A DNA stretch of 64,000 nucleotides from Anomaloglossus baeobatrachus (taxonomy: Eukaryota > Chordata > Amphibia > Anura > Aromobatidae), in assembly GCF_048569485.1 (NCBI RefSeq), contig NC_134364.1, positions 126,265,081-126,329,080 on the forward strand, in the 5' to 3' direction. Shown piece by piece: positions 33,276 to 43,389 of this stretch (the stretch's first letter is position 1; every line of letters starts with the position of its first letter). The notes under the pieces were generated by a model, which worked only from the letters and a program-made list of their open reading frames with translations, had not been told where the DNA came from and did no database searches. The translations under genes and the position numbers were made by a program.

Positions 33276-33917
33276 TGTAATACTTATTATATGTTCTGAG
33301 GATTTCGATAGCGTAGGGCAATGATCAGCAGAGACGAGTTTTTGATACAAGATGTTTTATAATCTGTAACCACAGTAGATAACAACGGAACAAACACAGC
33401 AATACAAATACACACAATACCTTCCCGAACGGAGCGGAGGGAATTCCCGGGGCCACGCACCGGACTCCCCCAGGGAGACCACCAGAGCGAACCCCTATAC
33501 AGGGACTGTCCGGCAATCACCCCGGAAGGCCTAAATGCGCAGCAGCCGGGACACAAGGGGCAAGCGGTAAAAGTCCAGGAGTGTCCGTACGGGATGATTG
33601 TCCAGAGTGGTTACGAACCAGAGAGAACCGGGCAGAGTGCTGACCGAAGATGGCAGACGGAATCCGGGCACAGCTTGAGAAACCGGGTAAGGTCCAGAGT
33701 CGGTCGGTCGGTAGTCTTTAGGAGGATCCAAAAGCAATCAGGATTAGCAGCAGCAAAGCAGGAGCACACAGCAAGCAGTATACTCAGGCACTGGACTGGG
33801 CTGAGAGGCGGCCTTTTAAGCAGCTGGACAGGAAGTAGGGCAACAGAACCTTAAAACTCCATGTTAACTGAGGGCAAGCTCATTCAAAAGAGAACTGGAA
33901 AACCTGGAAACCTGACA
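33276..33917 (-). repeat. Gypsy 5' LTR
   Basis: Direct repeat of 28194-28831. It carries one extra GGTC unit near 33705. Confidence 0.95.
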
Positions 33918-33922
33918 GGAGC

Positions 33923-34823
33923 AAAGACTGTGTGTGTCTGGGTCGGAGCCCAGGCACAATCAGCAAGGTCGGCAGACGGTGGTGGCCGTCTGCAGGAGTT
34001 GGTGGAGGTCAGCGGAACCGTAGGACCGGGGTCGGGCGGTGGCCCACCGGTACCGAACCGGGGAGCAGATTGAAGCCAAGCACCAAGGCAGGGTACTCAG
34101 ACCCCGACTAGGCTAGGAGCCGCCGAAGAGGTCAAATTCTCTGATTGCGGTCTGGACCTCAGGGGTTCATTCCCAACCAAGTCCCGTCAGAAGGCAACAG
34201 CCACCGCCAAGGGCCAGCGCCTGCGGGCAAAACGGGCTCTCCCGACACGTACACGCCGGGGAGCGGACTACCCATGGGAAGCCATAGGAGTCAAACACAC
34301 ATACATAGGTGCAGGGAACGACAGCCACCATCAACCCGTCCGGGGAGAGTGAGAACACCGCAGCCGACTGTGGGCCCCGTCCATCCAGCCGTTTGGTTTA
34401 CCAGAGACTCTTTCCTTCTGTGTCTGAGTGAGTACAACAGTGCCATCCGGCACCTGCAACGTTGCGCCCACGCTGCCTCCCCGCATCGGCACCTGCACCT
34501 ATACCTCCTCCCTACTCCCCAACCGGGGCCCCGGGACCAACAGCCCCTATCTACGGAGGGGTCAACACCTTAGCTGCTCTCCGCCATCACTCCCGGGATC
34601 CCCAGTCACCAGCAGCGGTGGTGCCCACTGTCACCACAACCCCGTGGGTGGCGTTACGACCGACATCCCACCACAAACCTCCCCTTTTCACTCGTGGGCG
34701 AGGAGGGGCTGCTCGAGCCCCCGGGTCCGGCCCCGTGCTCGAGCCACCGAGGGGCAGAAGCACCGGACCCGAGCGCCAGCGATTCCCAGGGGAGCGGCGT
34801 TCCCAACCCCTCCGCCTGCGACA
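33923..34823 (+). mobile_element. Solo LTR copy 5, right part
   Basis: It resumes after the second GGAGC and runs to CCTCCGCCTGCGACA, the inverted counterpart of the start of copy 2 (TGTCGCGGGCGGAGG). With 27958-28193 it makes an LTR of about 1.14 kb. No clear target duplication is seen because both flanks are TA-rich. Confidence 0.75.
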
Positions 34824-35015
34824 TATATATATATATATATATACACACAGCCCCTTCTGTATACAGACATCGGACCCCTCTTTTATACTGTTAGACCAGA
34901 CATTCACATCATAGAAACCCCAGGCCAGACCCCTCCTTTACACAGAGCCCCCCACCCGTGAATAGAGCCCCTGCACCAGACCCCTCCTTTATACAGAGCC
35001 CTCCACCAGTGCATA
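34824..35015. repeat. Left, degenerate edge of satellite D, with a short TA tract
   Basis: A (TA)n tract (34824-34842) is followed by about three and a half diverged 51-base units (CCAGACCCCTCCTTTACACA and relatives). It ends in CATA, which reappears after the LTR at 36647-36650. Confidence 0.85.
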
Positions 35016-36646
35016 TGTACCGCCCCCGTGCCAGCGGCCGAGCTGCTCGGATCTGGAGCCACGGTGGCTCGAGGGGTCTCCGGACCCAGGGGTCCGCGCG
35101 GACACTCGAATTCAAAAGGGAGGGGATGGGTATGTACAGGGGATGTGTAAGTTTGTGACGCCACCCACGGTGCGTGGTAATGTAGGAGACCACCGCTGCT
35201 GTTGGGGAGCCCAGTGGCGATGGTGTAGCAGCAGGATCTTTAACCCTTCCGTGGGTAGGGGGTTTGTGCCCCGGGCCCGTTGGGTGTTGGTGACTGGGGT
35301 GCCGTTGGGTAGAGGAAAAGGGGCTTTTCAGCGTACTCACTCAGTCCAGGAATAACAACTCCGACAGCTTGTAAACCAGAATCCTGAGCACCGCTGCAGC
35401 ATGGAGGGAGCACATGTGGATCCGTGCCCTTGGTGTTGCTGTTAGCCTGTGGCCTCTTCTGTGGCACCTTCTCACTAGTTGTACCCTCAAGCTTGAAACT
35501 TTCAGGTCCCGCTCACCCGTATGGCTAACGGAGTGAGCTTCCTCTCAGGGTTCACACGTAGGATTTCTTTGGTCTGTAATTTGGGAAAGTCCTATCCCAT
35601 CGGTGCGCTAGTACCCCGATTTTGGAGCGAGTTGGGGATGAATCTTGAAGTCTTCACCCCCGTTGGGTAAATTACCAGGACGCGTGAAGTTACTTCCCGG
35701 CCTAGGGTCCACGTACCCAGTCGTACCCTGGCCCCTGCCCGGTGATGGCTCAAGGCCGCCGGCTGCCCTTCTCAGCAGTCTGTGCCCCTTGACGCAATCC
35801 CCTGCGACCGGGGTTCCAGCTCCTTTCAGGCCTAGACCAACGTCTGTCACCTAATAACTCCAGGAGCCCTGCTCCAACCCGGTGACCTCTCCCTCCCAGA
35901 GAGTCACCTTCACCTCCTACTCCTTTCACTCCTGTTTCACTTCTGTCACTTTCCCATACCAACCCCCATCTAGCAAAAGAAGCTGTGGAAAGAGAAGGCG
36001 CAATAGGGTCTTACCCGGTATGACACAAGGGGGTGACTGCAAGTAAAAGCACTCACCTGGTAGAGTTGTGCCAGTCACAACCCCTTAGCTAGCATATATG
36101 TAGTGTGGAAGGCAGCAGTCCCGCAATGGAGAGATATATCAGACAGCAGGAGAAAAGCAGGTTTGAATACCGCGCCAAACCACAGGAGTCCAGATGGTGT
36201 TAGTAAAATTCTTCCCTTTATTTTCACAGGTCTACGCGTTTCGAGGACATATCCGTCCTCTTCCTCAGGACAATGTACTACACGGATAGTATTCTCTGTA
36301 CGTTGTCCTGAGGAAGAGGACGGATATGTCCTCGAAACGCGTAGACCTGTGAAAATAAAGGGAAGAATTTGACTAACACCATCTGGACTCCTGTGGTTTG
36401 GCGCGGTATTCAAACCTGCTTTTCTCCTGCTGTCTGATATAACCCCCCATCTGGGCGGCTCTATTCCCTTCAGGCCCCCCAATGGTGTGTCTGGTGGGTT
36501 TGGTGCAGAGTGTTCCAAGGATTTTGACTGGCTAAGCTGTTAGCAACACCAAAGGACCAGGATCCATAACCAAGGAGGAGTGGATACTGTGCAGAAGGGC
36601 AGATTGCACAATACCCTGTGACGACCTGATAGGCCAGGGCGTCACA
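35016..36646 (-). mobile_element. Solo LTR copy 6 inside satellite D, target duplication CATA
   Basis: The plus strand reads TGTACCGCCCCCGTGC to GGCCAGGGCGTCACA, with CATA on both sides (35012-35015, 36647-36650). Satellite D sequence on both flanks shows the empty site GTGCATACAG. It is longer than its relatives (1631 bases) because it holds a foldback insertion at 36135-36441. The shared landmark TTTGTGACGCCACCCACGG lies near 35151. Confidence 0.85.
36135..36441. repeat. Foldback element, two 144-bp inverted arms with a 19-bp loop
   Basis: The arms at 36135-36278 and 36298-36441 are inverted copies with only about two or three mismatches. The inner part carries GTCTACGCGTTTCGAGGACA and TCCGTCCTCTTCCTCAGGAC. 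It is absent from the other LTR copies of this family, so it is probably an insertion (a MITE or foldback transposon). Similar ACGCGTTTCG...TTCCTCAGG motifs are familiar from amphibian repeats. I see no clear target duplication. Confidence 0.9.
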
Positions 36647-36677
36647 CATACAGCCCCTGCACCAGACCACTCCTTTA
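36647..36677. repeat. Satellite D fragment between two insertions
   Basis: CATACAGCCCCTGCACCAGA and what follows is part of one 51-base unit. It ends in TTTA, where the Harbinger-like element begins. Confidence 0.85.
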
Positions 36678-38388
36678 GGGCTCATTCAGACGACCATTCC
36701 GTCTGTCCTGGTCAGTTCCTGTTTTTTTGCGCCCCTACTGACAAGACCATCTTGTCACTGTCTTTTGTGTAGGATCGGATGCACACGGCCGCGCTTCCAT
36801 CAGTTCCTACATATAACACATCGGATGCCGTATGTCCACTCCGTTATTATGGAACATGTCCTATTCTGTTCCGTAATAATGGACTGTGACTCAATACAAG
36901 TCAATGCAAAATCCCCGGAAGCCGCAAGAAAACACTTCAGTTTGACTTCTGTCAGGTGCCCGTGCAGTCTGTGTCCCGCTCCCCGTCATCCCCACAGCTG
37001 CCCGCACTGCAGTGTCAGCATATTACCGCACAGCAGTGTGCGAGCAGCTGCGGGGATGAAGAGGGTTGCCTTCAGGAGGTCAGTAAAGTTCATTACCTGC
37101 GGTGCCGATCTCCGCTGCACTCCTGATATCAGCGCTTGTCACTGACGTCTATGCCCGCCCCGCGTTCTCAGATCATTTCTCATGGGTGGCCTGAGACTGT
37201 GACTAGTGGTCTCGTCACGGGCAACTCACGATACATCGCTTGTTAACGCGGCAGTTATTGATTTCAGTGACCAGCGCTGACGTCAGGAGTTCAGCGGCGT
37301 CCATCACCTCAGGTAATGTACCTAGCTAACTTCCTGAATTCAGCACTGGACATGCCCTGCAGTGACCTGGCCTCACCTCATGATGTTAGCTCAGGTCACT
37401 GCACTGCTCTCCCAGCCAATGGGGAACATTCTGTTCTTCATTGACTGGGACAGTGAGTATGGTATGTATCATCGTGGGACCCCCTTATTGGATTACGCTG
37501 GACCCGGATTTGATTGTGTGTGTTTGGGAGTGTTGTCAATTTTTATTTTTTTTATTACTGACTGGGTTTGTGATGTTGGGTATCTGATAGCTGCCGTGAC
37601 ATCACTAACCTCTGGGCTTGATGCCAGGTGACATTACACAGCGGACATCAACCCCATATAATACCCCGTTTGCCACCGCACCAGGGCATTGGGATGAGCT
37701 GGGAGAAAGCATCACGATTGGGGCATCTAATGGATGAATGTGCCATTTCTGGGGCAGCTGCGGCCTGCTATTTTTAGGTTGGGGAGGGTCCAATAACCAT
37801 GGACCTCCCTAGTCTGAGAATACGAGAGAACAGCTGTCCGCTTTACCTTGGCTAGTGGTCCAATTTGGGGGGACCCCACGTTTTTTGTTTTAAATTATTT
37901 ATTTAATTTAAAATAACAGTGTGGGGTGCCCTCTGTTTTAGATTACCAACCAATGTGAAGCTGCCAGCTGTGGTCTGGAGGCTGCAGCTGTCTGCTTTAC
38001 CCGAGCTGGCTACAAAAAATAGGGGGACCCCATGTCGTTTTTTTAATTATTTTTTGGCTAAATACAATGCTAAGCACCCTTTAGTGCCACATGGAAGGCA
38101 CTAAAGGATTGCAAGATTACAAAATGCAGGGGAGTGGGACATTATATATGTCTCTTATCTATCATTTATTCATCCCTCTATCTCTCTATTTATCCCTCTA
38201 TCTATATCTATCCATCTATTTATCTATCTAGCTGTTTCCATTTTTTGCGGTCCTCAAAAAAACGGAAGGCACACGGATGACACACGGCCAGTATACGGAA
38301 CGGAAAAGATGCCACACAGATGCATCCGTGAAAAAACAGGACCGTTTTTTGCGGGCCACAAAAACGGGACGGTCATGTGAATGTAGCC
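36678..38388. mobile_element. PIF/Harbinger-type element without transposase, inside satellite D
   Basis: The ends GGGCTCATTCAGACGACC and, inverted, GGCTACATTCACATGACC are imperfect inverted repeats. TTA flanks it on both sides (36675-36677, 38389-38391), and satellite D shows the empty site CTCCTTTATACAG. The 3-bp TTA duplication and the GGG start suit PIF/Harbinger elements. No transposase or Myb-like gene was recognised in its 1.7 kb, so it is non-autonomous. A TCTA-type microsatellite lies at about 38155-38232. Confidence 0.75.
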
Positions 38389-40952
38389 TTATACAGAGCT
38401 CCCCGCCCATGAACACAGCCCCTGCACCAGACCCCTTTAGAGCCCCCCACCCGTGCATACAGCCTATGCACCAGACCCCTCCTTTATACAGAGCCCCCTC
38501 ACCCGTACATACAGCCCCTGCACCAGACCCCTCCTTTATACAGAGCACCCCATCTGTGCATACAGCTCCTGCACCAGACCCCTCCTTTATACAGAGCCCC
38601 CCCCACCCGCGCATACTGCCCCTGCACCAGACCCCTCCTTTATACAGATCCCCCCACCCGTGCATACAGCCCATGCACCAGACCCCTCCTTTATACAGAG
38701 CCCCCCACCCATGCATACAGCCCTTGCACCAGACCCCTCCTTTATATAGATCCCCCCACCCGTGCATACAGCCCCTGCACCAGACCCCTCCTTTATACAG
38801 AGCACCCCATCTGTGCATACAGCCCCTGCACCAGACCCCTCCTTTATACAGATCCCCCCCCACCCGTGCATACAGCCCCTGCACCAGACCCCTCCTTTAT
38901 ACAGAGCCCCCCCCACCCGCGCATACAGCCCCTGCACCAGACCCCTCCTTTATACAGATCCCCCCACCCGTGCATACAGCCCATGCACCAGACCCCTCCT
39001 TTATACAGAGCCCCCCACCCGTGCATACAGCCTATGCACCAGACCCCTCCTTTATACAGAGCCCCCTCACCCGTACATACAGCCCCTGCACCAGACCCCT
39101 CCTTTATACAGAGCCCCCCCCACCCGCGCATACTGCCCCAGACCCCTCCTTTATACAGAGCCCCCCACCCGTGCATACAGCCCCTGCACCAGACCCCTCC
39201 TTTATACAGAGCCCCCCACCCGTGCATACAGCCTATGCACCAGACCCCTCCTTTATACAGAGCCCCCTCACCCGTACATACAGCCCCTGCACCAGACCCC
39301 CCTCCTTTATACAGAGCCCCCCCCCACCCGCGCATACAGCCCCAGACCCCTCCTTTATACAGAGCCCCACCCGCGCATACTGCCCCAGACCCCTCCTTTA
39401 TACAGAGCCCCCCCCCACCCGCGCATACAGCCCCTGCACCAGACCCCTCCTTTATACAGAGCCCCCCCCACCCGCGCATACAGCCCCTGCACCAGACCCC
39501 TCCTTTATACAGATCCCCCCACCCGCGCATACAGCCCATGCACCAGACCCCTCCTTTATACAGATCCCCCCACCCGTGCATACAGCCCATGCCCCAGACC
39601 CCTCCTTTATACAGATCCCCCACCCACGTATACAGCCCCTGCACCAGACCCCTCTTTTATGCAGATCCCCCCACCCGTGCATACAGCCCATGCACCAGAC
39701 CCCTCCTTTATACAGATCCCCCACCCGTGCATACAGCCCATGCACCAGACCCCTCCTTTATACAGATCCCCCCACCCACGTATACAGCCCCTGCACCAGA
39801 CCCCTCCTTTATGCAGATCCCCCCACCCGTGCATACAGCCCCTGCACCAGACCCCTCCTTTATACAGAGCACCCCATCTGTGCATACAGCCCCTGCACCA
39901 GACCCCTCCTTTATACAGAGCCCCCCACCCGCGCATACAGCCCCTGCACCAGGCCCCTCCTTTATACAGAGCCCCCCACCCGCGCATACAGCCCCTGCAC
40001 CAGACCCCTCCCGCGCATACAGCCCCTGCACCAGACCCCTCCCGCGCATACAGCCCCTGCACCAGACCCCTCCTTTATACAGAGCCCCCCACCCGCGCAT
40101 ACAGCCCCTGCACCAGACCCCTCCTTTATACAGAGCCCCCCACCCGCGCATACAGCCCCTGCACCAGACCCCTCCTTTATACAGAGCCCCCCACCCGCGC
40201 ATACAGCCCCTGCACCAGACCCCTCCTTTATACAGAGCCCCCCACCCGCGCATACAGCCCCTGCACCAGACCCCTCCTTTATACAGAGCCCCCCACCCGC
40301 GCATACAGCCCCTGCACCAGACCCCTTCTTTATACAGAGCCCCCCACCCGTACATACAGCCCCTGCACCAGACCCCTCCTTTATACAGAGCCCCCCACCT
40401 GCGCAAACAGCCCCTGCACCAGACCCCTCCTTTATACAGATCCCCCCACCCATGCATACAGCCCCTGCACCAGACCCCTTCTTTATACAGAGCCCCCCAC
40501 CTGTACATACAGCCCCTGCACCAGACCCCTCCTTTATACAGATCCCCCCACCCGCGCACACAGCCCCTGCACCATACCCCTCCTTTATACAGATCCCCCC
40601 ACCCATGCATACAGCCCCTGCACCAGACCCCTCCTTTTTACAGAGCCCCCCCCCCCACCCGTGCATACAGCCCCTGCACCAGACCCCTCCTTTATACAGA
40701 GCCCCCCACCCGCGCACACAGCCCCTGCACCATACCCCTCCTTTATACAGATCCCCCCACCCATGCATACAGCCCCTGCACCAGACCCCTCCTTTTTACA
40801 GAGCCCCCCCCCCCACCCGTGCATACAGCCCTTGCACCAGACCCCTCCTTTATACAGAGCCCCCCACCCGCGCATACAGCCCCTGCACCAGACCTCTCCT
40901 TTATACAGAGCCCCCCACCCGCGCATACAGCCCCTGCACCAGACCCCCTTTG
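38389..40952. repeat. Satellite D: 51-bp tandem array, about 50 units
   Basis: The unit is 51 bases: CACCAGACCCCTCCTTTATA, CAGAGCCCCCCACCC, then GCGCATACAGCCCCTG. GTGCATACAG and CAGATCCCCC are common variants. Several units are shortened (for example around 39128, 39345 and 40010-40060). The most uniform run is 40060-40330. Since 51 is 17 codons, frames of up to about 900 codons are open on the plus strand and up to about 300 on the minus strand. I read them as by-products. Confidence 0.95.
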
Positions 40953-41984
40953 GAGAAATGCATATCTGCTTCTTCAGATCCTGACCTGGACCGTGCTGCC
41001 CTCTGCTGGCTGTAATTGTGCCGCTGCTGGCTCCCTGCATGACGCTGCCCCCTGCTGCTGACCTGCTGGCATTACAGCCTCAATTCCAACCGTCAGTCGT
41101 CAGTTCTCCCATTCCCAGCATCTGGTGAGGTCACTTTTCACATTTTTGCCCTTAATAACTCATCTGCCAGATTAAGGCTGTGACACAAACTCACAATAAT
41201 CTGGGAAAGTTGGATGACAGCCTTTTTTTAATGGCCACCCAGCTTTCCCAGGGACAGATAAATATCTCTGTTCAGAAGGACTCGTCAGCTCTGCAGCTCC
41301 TGTTCGCCCTCAGGCCTCCAGCTTCTGCTGTTGGCATTGACAAGACCGTGCTGGACTTGGACAAGGAAAACACAACATGGTGCAGAACAATGGCTGTATG
41401 GTGGAGCTAAGCATGTGAGATTATGTGGCATCATGAATCACAAGGACCGCAGGACTGTGTTATTATAACCACCATCTGCCTGAACTGTGGACGCGCCAAG
41501 CACTGATGTCAGCCCAGCCACCAACTGTTCAGGGGGCAGCGTGCACCAAATGGGAGCAACTGCTGCTCGACTGTGTTCAGCAATGTAGATGGCAGATCTC
41601 TTATCTTATCTCAGCAAAAGGAAACATTCCTGTAAGCATCTATAGGCTGAAAACAAATCTGATTGGGGTAGTGCATTCCAGAGAACTAGTGCAGCACAAG
41701 GAAAATCTCAAAATGTGAGAATGAGGTTTGGATTGTGAAGGATGTTAGTTTCAGAGCAGATGTTGGAGGGTAGACAGAGGGAAATCATACAGAACCCCAA
41801 GACGGCGGGAGGTCCACTATCACTGACGTATATCAGCAGAAATAGGTGGCTTAGTAGATGACGGAAAGACAAGTAGCTCAGTTATTGACAGACTCCGGTT
41901 CAGACAGAGAAGGAGAGAACATAAAGAAAAGTTAACGGTTTCACTGTAATGCCGGGGTAATGTTATAATACCCAGAATATGATC
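40953..41984. other. Spacer between satellites D and E; CTCF-like motif, no gene
   Basis: TGCCCTCTGCTGG at 40997-41009 is a full match to the reverse complement of the CTCF core consensus, directly beyond the end of satellite D. A weaker CTG-rich match follows near 41047. The rest of the spacer has short open frames only and no recognised domain. Confidence 0.35.
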
Positions 41985-43389
41985 AATACTCCACACCGGA
42001 TCACCAGGACATGATACAGTATATACATCACTGGTGAAAGGTCACTATAGTGATCAGATCACCAGGACATAGTGGTGATATCACTGTATATACATCACTG
42101 GTGAGAGGCCACTATAGTGATCAGTACTACCTCCAGATCACCAGGACATAGAGCGGTGATATCACTGTATATACATCACTAGTGAGAGGCCACTATAGTG
42201 ATCAGTACTACCCCAAATCACCAGGACATAGAGCGGTGATATCACTGTATATACATCACTGGTGAGAGGCCACTATAGTGATCAGTACTACCCCAGATCA
42301 CCAGGACATAGAGCGGTGATATCACTGTATATACATCACTGGTGAGTGGCCACTATAGTGATCAGTACTGCCCCAAATCACCAGGACATAGAGCGGTGAT
42401 ATCACTGTATATACATCACTGTGAGAGGCCACTATAGTGATCAGTACTACCCCAGATCACCAGGACATAGAGCGGTGATATCACTGTATATACATCACTG
42501 GTGAGAGGTCACTATAGTGATCAGTACTACCCCAAATCACCAGGACATAGAGCGGTGATATCACTGTATATACATCACTGTGAGAGGCCACTATAGTGAT
42601 CAGTACTACCCCAGATCACCAGGACATAGAGCGGTGATATCACTGTATATACATCATTGTTGAAAGGGCACTATAGTGATCAGTACTGCCCCAAATCACC
42701 AGGACATAGAGCGGTGTTATCACTGTATATACATCACTGGTGAGAGGCCACTATAGTGATAAGTACTACCCCCAGATCACCAGGGCATAGAGCGGTGATA
42801 TCACTGTATATACATCACTGGTGAGAGGCCACTATAGTAATCAGTACTACCCCAGATCACCAGGGCATAGAGCGGTGATATCACTGTATATACATCACTG
42901 GTGAGAGGTCACTATAGTGATCAGTACTACCCCAAATCACCAGGACATAGAGCGGTGATATCACTGTATATACATCACTGTGAGAGGCCACTATAGTGAT
43001 CAGTACTACCCCAGATCACCAGGACATAGAGCGGTGATATCACTGTATATACATCACTGGTGAGAGGCCACTATAGTGATCAGTACTACCCCAGATCACC
43101 AGGACATAGACCGGTGATATCACTGTATATACATCATTGTTGAAAGGGCACTATAGTGATCAGTACTACCCCAAATCACCAGGACATAGAGCAGTGATAT
43201 CACTGTATATACATCACTGGTGAGTGGCCACTATAGTGATCAGTACTGCCCCAAATCACCAGGACATAGAGCGGTGATATCACTGTATATACATCACTGT
43301 GAGAGGCCACTATAGTGATCAGTACTACCCCAGATCACCAGGACATAGAGCGGTGATATCACTGTATATACATCATTGTTGAAAGGGCA
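41985..43389. repeat. Satellite E: 80-bp tandem array, about 17 units
   Basis: The unit is 80 bases: ATCACCAGGACATAGAGCGG, then TGATATCACTGTATATACAT, CACTGGTGAGAGGCCACTAT and AGTGATCAGTACTACCCC. Some units lack one G of CACTGGTGAG. Each unit holds two perfect 10-base palindromes, GTGATATCAC and CACTATAGTG. A variant TTGTTGAAAGGGCACTATAG recurs near 42656, 43136 and 43376, which suggests a higher-order arrangement. The array ends sharply at the AT-rich region. Confidence 0.95.

Larger units (their letters stand above)
28194..33917 (-). mobile_element. Ty3/Gypsy chromovirus, nearly whole and young
   Basis: The element is 5724 bases with 5-bp target duplications GGAGC at 28189-28193 and 33918-33922. 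LTRs of 638 and 642 bases have TG...CA ends. The two LTRs differ by about four substitutions and one 4-base repeat-unit difference, roughly 0.6%. At common neutral rates that suggests insertion within the last few million years. The order gag, protease, reverse transcriptase, RNase H, integrase, chromodomain is that of Ty3/Gypsy chromoviruses. It looks nearly whole, with about one break in its coding region. A purine-rich tract (GGGGGGGGGGAGTAA on minus) abuts the 3' LTR. I see no obvious tRNA-type primer site next to the 5' LTR. Confidence 0.95.

Noticed and set aside
27954-34829. Target duplication around the interrupted solo LTR copy 5
   Set aside because: Both flanks are TA-rich (ATAAG on the left, TATAT on the right) and no matching 4-5 base pair can be told from the microsatellite.
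38277-41061. Proline-rich plus-strand frames of 730-912 codons and glycine-rich minus-strand frames
   Set aside because: By-product of a 51-base (17-codon) repeat unit without stops; the same array is open in several frames at once.
41985-43389. CRISPR-like regular repeat pattern
   Set aside because: Units are contiguous 80-base satellite copies without variable spacers, in vertebrate DNA with no cas genes.
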